In this document: piece by piece, positions 1 to 7,728 of the stretch
Layout: each line of letters starts with the position of its first letter
How positions within the stretch are numbered: the first letter of the stretch is position 1
DNA from: Methylomarinum sp050304855
Lineage (GTDB): Bacteria > Pseudomonadota > Gammaproteobacteria > Methylococcales > Methylomonadaceae
NCBI GenBank assembly: GCA_050304855.1
Contig: JBNLEI010000309.1
Span: 1-29,067, forward strand
Length of the DNA stretch: 29,067 nt
Reading direction: 5' to 3'
The notes under the pieces: generated by a model
Databases searched by the model: none
What the model saw: only the letters and a program-made list of their open reading frames with translations
Told to the model about the DNA's origin: nothing
Translations under genes and position numbers: made by a program

Positions 1-57
1 CTGTGTAATAGGTCTGTTATCACTAACTGTTGCTTATCGAAAAGAATATTTTAATAA
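1..57 (+). repeat. Left arm of a perfect 57-bp inverted repeat
   Basis: Bases 1-57 are the exact reverse complement of 252-308; the match breaks at base 58. The repeat begins at the first base of the window, so it may extend further left. It encodes the same residues (ending YRKEYFN) as the 3' part of the minus-strand Wzy-like gene. Two short A/T-rich segments at its inner edge are already natural inverted repeats (GAATATTTTAATAA and its complement), a plausible seed for template switching or inversion. Confidence 0.95.
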
Positions 58-286
58 TAAATATATAGTTATTTCTGCCTTCTTAGTGATAATCTTAGGT
101 GCATTTTTGGGTAGAAACGGGATTGGTACTGCAATGGAAAAAGGTCATGAGATGGTGACTGGCGGCTATGCAGATCTACGATTGGTAATTTATTCTATAT
201 CATTTGATATTATTAAGCTGGATCCGATAGGAGGGCATGGCCTAGGAAGTTTTATTAAAATATTCTTTTCGATAAGCAACAGTTAG
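2..286 (+). pseudogene. Displaced 3' fragment of Wzy-like O-antigen polymerase/ligase gene
   Basis: This open frame has no start in the window. It opens with the same residues that end the minus-strand gene (CVIGLLSLTVAYRKEYFN) and then continues with sequence absent there: a membrane segment (VIISAFLVIILGAFLG-like, about codons 20-35) and a DPIGGHGLGSF motif. The G-x-G-x-G-x-F pattern is typical of the loop before the last part of Wzy_C/O-antigen-ligase proteins. It then stops as SISNS* because it runs into the inverted repeat. I infer that it is the continuation of the 242-976 gene, flipped to the other strand by a fold-back or inversion. It is not an independent gene. Confidence 0.6.
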
Positions 287-976
287 TGATAACAGACCTA
301 TTACACAGGAAATAATGCCTATTCGACTCCCCGAATTTGACAATATATATGAACTTAAAAAAACACTAGTTATCATGAGTAACTTAGTGATCACTCCCCG
401 GTTTTTTATACTTCCTCGGGATAGTAAAAATAAAATAATTAGTATCCCCGTAGCCAAATAGCTAGCTTGCACATTAATCTGCTGTAGAATGCCTGTTGGT
501 CTACCGCCTGCTTTAGGAGGAGCAAAATTCTGTAAAGCTGGACTTCCAATATTTTGCAAGACTCCCAACCCAGCATGAATGATCATAGATAAACCAATAA
601 TTAACAGTATATTCTCTATTTCAGTATTATCTAACCGAAGCTGAAATAGAGACAGTATAAAAATTAACCCCCAAAAAACATAAACTTGCTTTAAAATCCA
701 GTCATTAGCATTCATATATCCCGACAAAAAACTGCTTAAAACTATAAGAGCCGGAAATACGAATAGCATCCATACTTTGTCATAATAAATGAATTTTTGG
801 GTGCTCAGGGATAATAATAGTGAGTAAAAAATTATGGTTACTGCCACACCCCAGACAGCTATATTATAAGGTATATTAAATCCGGTACCAGCAAGATTAG
901 GCTTATAATAAAATGGAGCAACAATAAACATAAGCGCCATTAATATATAGGTTATTTCTTTTCTATATAATTCCAT
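242..976 (-). pseudogene. 5' part of Wzy-like O-antigen polymerase/ligase, truncated
   Basis: The 244 residues contain at least six hydrophobic segments (about 9-25, 36-56, 67-86, 93-110, 124-140, 170-185 and 200-235). The short motif GRPTGILQQINVQASYLA and the later SGSRIGI are typical of the O-antigen ligase/polymerase (Wzy_C) superfamily and of PglL-type oligosaccharyltransferases. Those proteins are usually 400-600 residues, so about half is missing. The natural frame ends at EYFN; the last residues KTS* are read from the inverted repeat junction. The missing next part is found on the plus strand at about 50-256. The product would be an inner-membrane enzyme of surface glycan assembly or transfer. 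The exact substrate cannot be told. The high A/T content suggests the usual laterally exchanged polysaccharide locus. Confidence 0.6.
252..308 (-). repeat. Right arm of the 57-bp inverted repeat
   Basis: Exact reverse complement of bases 1-57. The 194 bp between the arms (58-251) is the segment whose coding sense is opposite to that of the rest of the Wzy-like gene. In whichever orientation the centre lies, the frame entering the far arm ends in the stop of SISNS*, so neither orientation gives a full-length protein. Confidence 0.95.
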
Positions 977-1392
977 AATATATATTCTTAGTATTTATAT
1001 AAAAATTAAATGATATAGCTCCTTAATAATTGTCAAGCCAATCAATAGTATTAGAATTTAGAATCACCTTAAACTCAACTTACTCATTGATCAGCGACTT
1101 ATATGCATGTTCCCCAATTTAAAGTATGCAGCAGAGCTATGTCAAAACTACTTAACATTCACCTGTTTGAGCAATCTTGAATAGGTTGTTTTACCAGTAA
1201 ATCAAAACTCAAGGAGTGTTCTTTATCACTGTCAGTATAGTTCAATATTTTTCTACTAATAGATTTCTCCAATATAAATTTATGGCCTTTAATTTGATCA
1301 TTTTTATCTGGCATAAATAATCATTTTGGTTTAATCTTCAGAGCATTGATAAAATATTTCTGGTTCAAGCGTACTTTTAGTTCCTTTTATTT
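977..1392. other. AT-rich intergenic stretch
   Basis: About 415 bp between the divergent Wzy-like gene and the dehydrogenase. It is markedly richer in A/T than the DNA to its right. I see no convincing promoter pair, hairpin terminator or RNA gene. The only open frame of note is a 51-codon one on the minus strand, listed separately. The composition change to the dehydrogenase gene is abrupt at about 1390, which fits a boundary between a transferred polysaccharide region and core chromosome. Confidence 0.5.
1159..1314 (-). CDS. Possible 51-residue hypothetical protein
   Basis: An ATG-to-TGA frame encodes a hydrophilic, lysine-rich peptide beginning MPDKNDQIKGHKF and ending QDCSNR. I do not recognise it. 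The residue mix is protein-like rather than the leucine/phenylalanine bias expected of random A/T-rich DNA, but there is no Shine-Dalgarno sequence in front of the ATG. It could be a remnant of a longer gene or chance. It lies upstream of, and on the same strand as, the Wzy-like gene, so it might be the tail of a neighbouring polysaccharide gene. Confidence 0.2.
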   Translation of the reverse strand: MPDKNDQIKGHKFILEKSISRKILNYTDSDKEHSLSFDLLVKQPIQDCSNR

Positions 1393-2406
1393 ATGAAAGC
1401 AGTCGGCTACCAACACTCTCTCCCAATTGAAGATGCTAATTCACTGATAGATCTGGAGTTAAATGACCCTGTCCCTGAAAAACACGATTTATTGGTCGAA
1501 ATCAAAGCAATTTCAGTTAACCCGGTCGACACAAAAGTTCGCCAGAGATTCACACCGGAACCGGGAAATATCAAAGTATTAGGCTGGGACGCCAGCGGCG
1601 TCGTCAAGGCTGTCGGCGAAGAAGTAACTTTGTTTCGACCGGGCGACGAGGTTTGGTACGCCGGCGCCATTGACCGCCCCGGCTGCAACGCCGAGTTACA
1701 TTTGGTCGACGAACGGATTGTATCCAAAAAACCTCGTTCCCTTAGCTTTGCCGAAGCGGCTGCCATGCCGTTAACGACTATTACGGCCTGGGAATTATTG
1801 TTCGACCGTTTCGGGATGCGCCGCGGCAAACAAAACGTTCAACATCAATTGCTAATTACCGGAGCTGGCGGCGGCGTCGGTTCGATGCTGACCCAGCTTG
1901 CTCATCAGTTGACCGATGTCACCGTTATCGGTACCGCTTCACGTCAACAGTCAAGTGAATGGGTTTTGGCCCTAGGGGCGAATTTTGTCATCGACCACAG
2001 TCACTCTTTACATGCCGAGTTAACCAATATCGGTTTTGACTCCGTCGACTACGTAGCTAGCCTCACCCATACCGACGATCATTATCAAGAAATCGTCAAG
2101 TGTCTGTGTCCACAAGGAAAATTAGGCCTGATCGACGACCCTCAGCATCTTGACATTGCGCTAATGAAACAGAAAAGCATCTCTCTACATTGGGAGTTCA
2201 TGTATACCCGCTCGCTTTATTCGACACCCGATATGATCAAACAGCATCAAATGCTCAATGAAGTCGCGCAGCTGGTTGACTCAGGCATTCTTCGCACCAC
2301 GCTACGCGAACAATTCGGCGTCATTAATGCAAAAAACTTAAAACGAGCCCATACTTTTATTGAAAGTAACCGAGCCATCGGTAAAGTCGTTTTAGAAGGG
2401 TTTTAA
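1393..2406 (+). CDS. Zinc-type alcohol dehydrogenase-like / quinone oxidoreductase family protein
   Basis: This 337-residue medium-chain dehydrogenase/reductase (MDR) has an N-terminal GroES-like fold (VSVNPVDTKVR about 41-50; GWDASGVVKAVGEEV about 64-78; GDEVWYAG about 84-91). A nucleotide-binding Rossmann domain follows, with GAGGGVGSM at about 157-165, the AxxGxxG-type NADPH loop. Cysteine zinc ligands of true alcohol dehydrogenases are absent. It therefore belongs with the zinc-independent quinone oxidoreductase branch (adh_fam_1 type), which reduces quinones or enones with NADPH in the cytosol. The length is normal for the family. The start is the first ATG, with a poor ribosome site. 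It stands alone and converges on fccB 125 bp away. The real substrate is unknown. Confidence 0.85.
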   Translation: MKAVGYQHSLPIEDANSLIDLELNDPVPEKHDLLVEIKAISVNPVDTKVRQRFTPEPGNIKVLGWDASGVVKAVGEEVTLFRPGDEVWYAGAIDRPGCNAELHLVDERIVSKKPRSLSFAEAAAMPLTTITAWELLFDRFGMRRGKQNVQHQLLITGAGGGVGSMLTQLAHQLTDVTVIGTASRQQSSEWVLALGANFVIDHSHSLHAELTNIGFDSVDYVASLTHTDDHYQEIVKCLCPQGKLGLIDDPQHLDIALMKQKSISLHWEFMYTRSLYSTPDMIKQHQMLNEVAQLVDSGILRTTLREQFGVINAKNLKRAHTFIESNRAIGKVVLEGF

Positions 2407-2531
2407 CAGCAAATAATGATTTCCGGCACTTAAAGAACACGCAAGCATGAAAGTGTCTATCTGCAGATGAAATAACACCTTTAAGCAATCGACTTAACTT
2501 GCCGCTATGAACAAGAGCCGACTGACTAAAA

Positions 2532-3821
2532 TCAGTAAAATGTATCGGCAACAATACTGTCGTACCAACTTCTGGCGTAACGCGATTCCATCATTAGCGA
2601 CTGGCGATCTGTACGCGCGGAAATACCTCCGGCGTCTTTAACCGCTTGAATCTCTCCCCGATCGCTCAACTTATAAACCATCGCGATTGAAAAACCGTAA
2701 TCGGCCGTCACCAAACTATAGCAGGTATTGACCCATACCGGATCGAGTGGTTGTCTGCCGTTCAATAATGCCACCAACGCAAATGCGCACACCTTGGCTT
2801 CCGAGTTGGCGGCAAAGGCGGATTTAGGAATCGACCCCTGAATAGCCGCGTCTCCTATCACATGAATGCCAGGCTGTAAAACGGATTCGCCGCTAGCGGG
2901 CCTTACCGGGCACCAACCGCTTTCATCGGTCAATCCGGCATGATGAGCGATTTTACCGGCTTTCTGAGCGGGAATAAGATTCAAAACATCGGCTTTGATT
3001 TTATCGCCAAAATCAGTGTGTAACGTTTTGCTTTTTGCCGCCAGCGCAATAACCGGATTATCGGCAATCGACTGCCATTCGATCAACGCCTTGTCACTAC
3101 CATAACCGTAGTTTCGCTTCCATCCCTGTAAAAACAAGGATTGCTTGGAAAACGAGCGTTTATGGTCAAAAATTAATATCTTAGCCTTGGGCTTATGCAA
3201 ACGGCAATAATAAGCGAACAAGCCAGCTCGCTCATAAGGCCCCGGCGGACAGCGAAACGGATTAGTCGGAGCCGAAATCACGACTGTACCGTTTTCAGGC
3301 ATGGCACGTAACTGATTCAACAACGTTTGCGTTTGCCTCCCCGCTTGCCAGGCATGCGGAATGAAATCAGCCACCTCGGCATCGTAACCTTCAATCCCAT
3401 CCCAACGAAAATCGATACCCGGCGCCACAATCAAGCGATCGTAACCGATCTTCTGTCGACTACTTACTCTCACCGACCGAGCCTCGGCATCTATATCGGT
3501 TACCCAATCATTGATAACGGATACACCATAACGGGCAGCTAATTGCCGATAACTTACGGACAACGATTCCAGGTTGCACAATCCCGCTAATGCCCAATTG
3601 CTACCTGGGCAAGTCATATAACGACTTTTCGGTTCGATCAGGGTCACTTTAATCGAATTATCCAACTGGCGAATGTATTTCGCAGCCGTCGCTCCGGCGA
3701 ATCCGCCCCCGACGACCACAACATGAGCCTTGCCGGCATTTTTAATGTCCGACTGACGGCATCCAGGTAACGCTAAAGCAGCAGCACCTCCCCATTTTAG
3801 AAAAGCTCTTCTTGAAACCAT
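2532..3821 (-). CDS. fccB: Sulfide dehydrogenase (flavocytochrome c), flavoprotein subunit
   Basis: This 429-residue FAD protein oxidises sulfide in the periplasm and passes electrons to the cytochrome subunit encoded just upstream. It begins with a twin-arginine signal (SRRAFLKW at 3-10) followed by a lipobox-like LPGC (C21). The FAD Rossmann motif GGGFAG is at 38-43. A TC-x-x-SN segment (C71) matches the family's covalent FAD-binding cysteine. The redox cysteines are C191 in CPPGPYER and C304 in GWCPV. The C-terminal FCSD domain has normal length. The ATG at 3821 is chosen because it carries AAGGAA upstream and places the RR motif at the N terminus; an in-frame TTG at 3857 would overlap fccA. 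Its start lies 4 bp after the fccA stop, so the two are surely co-transcribed. Confidence 0.92.
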   Translation of the reverse strand: MVSRRAFLKWGGAAALALPGCRQSDIKNAGKAHVVVVGGGFAGATAAKYIRQLDNSIKVTLIEPKSRYMTCPGSNWALAGLCNLESLSVSYRQLAARYGVSVINDWVTDIDAEARSVRVSSRQKIGYDRLIVAPGIDFRWDGIEGYDAEVADFIPHAWQAGRQTQTLLNQLRAMPENGTVVISAPTNPFRCPPGPYERAGLFAYYCRLHKPKAKILIFDHKRSFSKQSLFLQGWKRNYGYGSDKALIEWQSIADNPVIALAAKSKTLHTDFGDKIKADVLNLIPAQKAGKIAHHAGLTDESGWCPVRPASGESVLQPGIHVIGDAAIQGSIPKSAFAANSEAKVCAFALVALLNGRQPLDPVWVNTCYSLVTADYGFSIAMVYKLSDRGEIQAVKDAGGISARTDRQSLMMESRYARSWYDSIVADTFY

Positions 3822-3825
3822 GATT

Positions 3826-4107
3826 TCACTTTCCTTGCCGATGGAAATTTTGAGCAATGACCTTTAGCTCCGCGTCATCGAAACCTTTGGCGATGCGGCT
3901 CATGACGGTCGAAAAGCGCCTATCGTACTTAAAATCCAACAATGCCTTTTCAATGTCATTAGTTGCCAGATTTTTAAGATCAGGAATCGCTTGTCCGTCG
4001 TTACCGTGGCAGCTGACACAGGTGATACTCAACAATTGTGCAGGTACTTCCGCGCCTCCCCCTAGCGAAACAGATATCAACGCCCAAAAACACAAAATCT
4101 TTTTCAT
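3826..4107 (-). CDS. fccA: Sulfide dehydrogenase cytochrome subunit (single-haem cytochrome c)
   Basis: This 93-residue exported class I cytochrome c has a signal peptide over the first 19 or so residues. One haem site CVSCH (30-34) is followed by GNDGQAIP, and a probable axial methionine M69 sits in VMSRIAKGF. The size and the M-x-RIAKGF signature match the one-haem form of the flavocytochrome c cytochrome subunit; the Allochromatium protein has two haems and is about twice as long. It accepts electrons from FccB and would pass them to a soluble cytochrome or terminal oxidase. It starts 15 bp after rlmB stops and ends 4 bp before fccB starts, so it is transcribed as part of rnr-rlmB-fccA-fccB. 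Confidence 0.88.
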   Translation of the reverse strand: MKKILCFWALISVSLGGGAEVPAQLLSITCVSCHGNDGQAIPDLKNLATNDIEKALLDFKYDRRFSTVMSRIAKGFDDAELKVIAQNFHRQGK

Positions 4108-4122
4108 TTCCTGTCTGTCATG

Positions 4123-4878
4123 TCACTTCGGAACAATCGATGTCACTCTTTGACGGAAAGCTTCGTACATCATGACACCGGCAGCCACTGAAACATTCAA
4201 ACTTTCCACTTGGCCGATCATCGGTATTTTAACCAGAAAATCACATTGTTTTTCAGTCAATTGACGCATCCCGGTTCCTTCTGTACCCATCACCAACGCC
4301 AACGGTATATTTAAATCGGCATCGAAAACTGATTGTTTTGCGGCACCGCTACTACCCATAATCCAGATATTTCGTTCTTTGAGCCAACGTAAGGTTCTAG
4401 CCAAATTGGTCACTTGATAAACCGGCACTGTTTCGGACGCTCCGCTCGACACCTTGCAGACCGTCGGCGTGACTCCGGTCGCATTGTCTTTGGGAATAAT
4501 AATGCCGTGTAACCCGACCGCATCGGCAGTGCGCAAACAGGCACCCAGGTTGTGCGGATCTTGTACCTGATCCAATACCAAAAAAAAAGGCATTTCAACC
4601 ATATCGGCTACGGCTTTTTTTAATTGATCCTCCGAGCTGGCGGTGGGCATTTCTATCTCGACGACAATCCCCTGATGGTTCTTACCGTCAACCATTCTAT
4701 CCAATTTTTTGCGCTCCGATTTTTCCGCTGCAATACCTAAATTGGCGAGCTCTTCGATGATCTGTTTTAAGCGCTTATCTTGCCGATTCGCGTCAACCCA
4801 AGCTCGATGAATGGCCTTAGCCGAATATTCCAGTGCCGCCTCGACCGAATGAATACCGAATAATTTCGTTAAGCTCAT
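4123..4878 (-). CDS. rlmB: 23S rRNA 2'-O-ribose methyltransferase (Gm2251), RlmB
   Basis: This 251-residue SpoU/TrmH-family (SPOUT) enzyme methylates the ribose of G2251 in the peptidyl-transferase P loop of 23S rRNA, using S-adenosylmethionine. The N-terminal L30e-like substrate-binding domain (about 1-80) is followed by the knotted catalytic domain. Its family motifs are DPHNLGACLRTAD (about 107-119), VCKVSSGASE (about 140-149), LVMGTEGTGMR (about 195-205) and PMIGQVESLNVSVAAG (about 218-233). The ATG overlaps the stop of rnr by one base (TAATG), a translational-coupling arrangement. The rnr-rlmB order is standard in gammaproteobacteria. Confidence 0.96.
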   Translation of the reverse strand: MSLTKLFGIHSVEAALEYSAKAIHRAWVDANRQDKRLKQIIEELANLGIAAEKSERKKLDRMVDGKNHQGIVVEIEMPTASSEDQLKKAVADMVEMPFFLVLDQVQDPHNLGACLRTADAVGLHGIIIPKDNATGVTPTVCKVSSGASETVPVYQVTNLARTLRWLKERNIWIMGSSGAAKQSVFDADLNIPLALVMGTEGTGMRQLTEKQCDFLVKIPMIGQVESLNVSVAAGVMMYEAFRQRVTSIVPK

Positions 4879-7148
4879 TAGCGTTTTCTAGTTTTTTTGG
4901 TAGATTTGGCGGTTTTCTTAGACAACGATTTACCTTTAACCGCCGTCTTTTTCCGGGTCTGCAATAAATCGAAATCTATTTTCTTCTCGTCTAGGTCGAC
5001 CCGAGCCACTTTAACTTTGACCAAGTCGCCCAAACGATAGCGTATACCCGTGCGTTCACCGTAAAGCTGGTGGCTAGTGGCATCGAAATGGAAATAATCC
5101 TGAGGCAAGGTAGAAATATGCACCAATCCTTCCACATAAATATCCGCCAGTTCGACAAAAAATCCAAAACCGGTTACGGCAGAAATCAAACCGTTAAATT
5201 CCTCACCTACCTTGTCCATCATATACTCGCATTTCAACCAGCTGATCACTTCGCGAGTCGCTTCATCGGCCCGCCGTTCGTTAGCCGAACAATGCTCTCC
5301 TAAGACCACCATATCCGGAAAACCATAGAAAAACGACTCGGAAGCTTTGCCCGCTAGACAATGTCGAATCGCCCGATGGACCAGTAAATCGGGATACCGT
5401 CTGATTGGTGAAGTGAAATGGGTATAAGCTTCCAGCGCAAGCCCGAAATGCCCGCGCGTTTCGGGACTGTAAACCGCTTGCGACATGGATCTTAGCAGAA
5501 CGGTTTGAATCAGGTGAGCATCGGGACGGTCTTTTGCCGACTCCAACAAGTGCATGTAATCCAGCGGAGTCGGATTGGCGCCACCGCCCAAATGCAGCCC
5601 CATTTCTCCTAGAAATGTTCGTAGCGTGAGCAGTTTTTCCGTACCCGGTCCTTCATGAATCCTTAACAAACGTGGCATTTTTTTACGATTCAAGAACCGA
5701 GCTGCCGACATATTGGCGGCAATCATAAACTCTTCAATCAGCTTATGGGCATCGTTACGTTGCCTCGGCACTATTTTTTCGATTTTACGCTCATCGCCGA
5801 AAACAATCTGCGTCTCCTGCGTCTCGAAGTCCATCGCACCGCGCTGCTCCCGTTGTATTCTCATAACCTTAAAGAGACTATAAAGCTCTAGCAAGTGTGG
5901 TAGTAATTGACGATATTTTTTTGCCAGTTTTTGATCACCCTCCACCACCATCGCGGCAACATCCGTATAAGTCAAACGAGCATGAGAGCGCATGACGGCG
6001 TCAAAAAACCGAGACCGAATCACGTCTCCTTCTTGACTGACAATCATTTCGCAAACCATGCATAAACGATCTACGTCAGGATTGAGCGAACACAGTCCGT
6101 TGGACAAAATTTCCGGCAACATCGGAATCACCCGCTCAGGAAAATATACCGAAGTACTGCGGTTTTTTGCTTCTGCATCCAGTTCCGTATTGACTTTCAC
6201 ATAATGGGAAACATCGGCAATCGCTACCAATAACTTCCAACCCTTCGGAGTTTTTTGACAATAAACCGCATCGTCAAAATCACGCGCATCCTCACCGTCA
6301 ATCGTCACTAAAGGCAAATGCCGAATATCGATACGATCTTTTTTTGCCTCTTCCGGCACATCAGGTTTTAATGGGGCAATTTCGTCCAACAATGCTTCCG
6401 GCCATTCGTAAGGAAGATCATATGAGCGAATGGCCACCTCTATTTCCATTCCCGGCGCCATATGTTTACCCAAGACCTCAACAATCCTTCCAATCGGCTG
6501 GCTATGTTGAGTCGGTTGCTGAACAATCTCGACAACCACGATGTGGCCTTTTTTTGCACCATGGATTTCGTCTTTCGGAATAACGATTTCATGGCTAATT
6601 CTATTATTATCAGGAACGACGAATGCAACCCCATGTTCCTTGTAAAAGCGCCCAACCACCTGATGCGTATTTCTTTCCAATACGTCCACCAGGGCCGCTT
6701 CACGACGTCCCCTTCGATCAAGGCCTGCGACGCGCACCACAGCACGATCATTGTGCATCAGCGCTTTCATTTCCCGCGGCAACAAAAACAAGTCGTCGGA
6801 ACCGTCATCCGGTTGCAGAAAACCAAAACCGTCGGCATGTCCCAAGACTCTTCCGGCAATTAAATCCTGACTATTAACCAAACAATACTTTTGTCTACGA
6901 TTAAAAACCAGTTGCCCGTCTCTTTCCATCGCCCGCAAACGTTTGCGCAATGCCTCCAGCATTTCAGCAGATTGCAATCCAAATTCGTCGGCAATCTGTT
7001 TTCGGCGCAAAGGCTTACCTTCTTGCTTTAGCAATTGTATGATCAGTTCCCGACTGGGTATCGGGTTATCATATTTTTCCGCTTCACGTTGCGCGAACGG
7101 GTCGACATAAGTCTTAGAATCAGTTCCCTGATCGTTTTTATAATTCAT
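4878..7148 (-). CDS. rnr: Ribonuclease R
   Basis: This 756-residue processive 3'-5' exoribonuclease degrades structured RNA. It has a winged-helix N-terminal domain (about 28-90, with RRKQIADEFGL) and cold-shock OB folds (about 95-240; GFGFLQPDD). The RNB catalytic domain (about 265-595) carries the metal-binding signature DGEDARDFDDAV (285-296). An S1 domain (about 640-725; GLISAVTGFGFFVEL) and a basic lysine-rich tail (about 735-756) complete it. The length is a little below the E. coli enzyme. A GAGAAG ribosome site lies 11 bp upstream of the ATG. It is the first gene of rnr-rlmB-fccA-fccB. A TATACT-like box occurs upstream on the same strand but without a good -35 partner. Confidence 0.96.
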   Translation of the reverse strand: MNYKNDQGTDSKTYVDPFAQREAEKYDNPIPSRELIIQLLKQEGKPLRRKQIADEFGLQSAEMLEALRKRLRAMERDGQLVFNRRQKYCLVNSQDLIAGRVLGHADGFGFLQPDDGSDDLFLLPREMKALMHNDRAVVRVAGLDRRGRREAALVDVLERNTHQVVGRFYKEHGVAFVVPDNNRISHEIVIPKDEIHGAKKGHIVVVEIVQQPTQHSQPIGRIVEVLGKHMAPGMEIEVAIRSYDLPYEWPEALLDEIAPLKPDVPEEAKKDRIDIRHLPLVTIDGEDARDFDDAVYCQKTPKGWKLLVAIADVSHYVKVNTELDAEAKNRSTSVYFPERVIPMLPEILSNGLCSLNPDVDRLCMVCEMIVSQEGDVIRSRFFDAVMRSHARLTYTDVAAMVVEGDQKLAKKYRQLLPHLLELYSLFKVMRIQREQRGAMDFETQETQIVFGDERKIEKIVPRQRNDAHKLIEEFMIAANMSAARFLNRKKMPRLLRIHEGPGTEKLLTLRTFLGEMGLHLGGGANPTPLDYMHLLESAKDRPDAHLIQTVLLRSMSQAVYSPETRGHFGLALEAYTHFTSPIRRYPDLLVHRAIRHCLAGKASESFFYGFPDMVVLGEHCSANERRADEATREVISWLKCEYMMDKVGEEFNGLISAVTGFGFFVELADIYVEGLVHISTLPQDYFHFDATSHQLYGERTGIRYRLGDLVKVKVARVDLDEKKIDFDLLQTRKKTAVKGKSLSKKTAKSTKKTRKR

Positions 7149-7322
7149 TTATATTTTTACTTCTCAATAATTTTACTAATATGGAGTATAACCCAGAAAC
7201 CCGCTACGAGCTCGATTACCGAAAAGATAATGACACGTTCTTTAAGTTAACCGAACGTAATATTCTTCGGCTTATAAGTAGCGAATAAACTGAGTAAAAC
7301 AGCCGCTCTTAACAATTTAGAA

Positions 7323-7344
7323 TCGACAGAGTTAACGCTGTCGA
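7323..7344. other. Small inverted repeat upstream of tRNA-Leu and rnr
   Basis: TCGACAG (7323-7329) pairs with CTGTCGA (7338-7344) across an 8-base loop containing GTTAAC. It lies between the divergent rnr and tRNA-Leu promoters. The strand following it is A-rich in the plus direction, so it is not a normal terminator. It may be an operator or merely a chance palindrome. Confidence 0.35.
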
Positions 7345-7357
7345 AATAAAAAAATAT

Positions 7358-7386
7358 TTGACACGGCCTTAGCTGCTCTATAGAAT
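7358..7386 (+). promoter_or_regulatory. Sigma-70 promoter of tRNA-Leu
   Basis: A perfect TTGACA -35 box (7358-7363), a 17-bp spacer and a TAGAAT -10 box (7381-7386, one mismatch) place the transcription start near 7393, about 28 bases before the tRNA. An A/T-rich run just upstream of the -35 box could act as an UP element. Confidence 0.85.
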
Positions 7387-7420
7387 TCTTCGCTTAACTT
7401 AGCTTGATTACTCGAGTTAA

Positions 7421-7507
7421 GCCGAGGTGGTGAAATTGGTAGACACGCTAGCTTCAGGTGCTAGTGGGGGCAACCCCGTGGAGGTTCAAGTCCTCTCCTC
7501 GGCACCA
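7421..7507 (+). tRNA. tRNA-Leu (anticodon CAG)
   Basis: This 87-nt class II tRNA has an acceptor stem GCCGAGG paired with CCTCGGC and a D-loop containing TTGGTAGA. The anticodon loop TTCAGGT has CAG at 7455-7457. A long variable arm (GTGGGGGCAACCCCGTG region) and a T-arm with GTTCAAGTC follow, and the CCA is encoded at 7505-7507. The discriminator base is A, as expected for leucine. It decodes CUG codons. Confidence 0.97.
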
Positions 7508-7531
7508 TTGTTTCTCTTCTATCTCCATCCA

Positions 7532-7558
7532 CTCAAGTGTAATTCACTTCTACTTGAG
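7532..7558 (+). terminator. Possible hairpin terminator after tRNA-Leu
   Basis: CTCAAGT (7532-7538) pairs with ACTTGAG (7552-7558), and a nested alternative pairs AAGTG with CACTT. The downstream sequence is only moderately T-rich, so this is a weak terminator or processing hairpin. No gene is seen in the rest of 7559-7728. Confidence 0.35.
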
Positions 7559-7728
7559 AAAGTTTATTCCTTTTCTATCTCTTAATTAATACAAAAGCAA
7601 TTACTTTTCTACTGCTTTCCTTATTAATAAATTATTGCTGAGTGATTCGTCGCACAATCAATATGCTTAACGCATCGTAGAATTATTCAAATACCGCGTA
7701 TTTTGAGTGACCAAAATTTGGATAAAAA

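Noticed and set aside
1407..1829. 140-codon frame on the minus strand
   Set aside because: Antisense shadow of the dehydrogenase gene; residue composition is not protein-like and it matches no family.
2357..2554. Frame on the minus strand between the dehydrogenase and fccB
   Set aside because: It overlaps both real genes' ends, has no ribosome site and no recognisable content; the true gap is only 125 bp.
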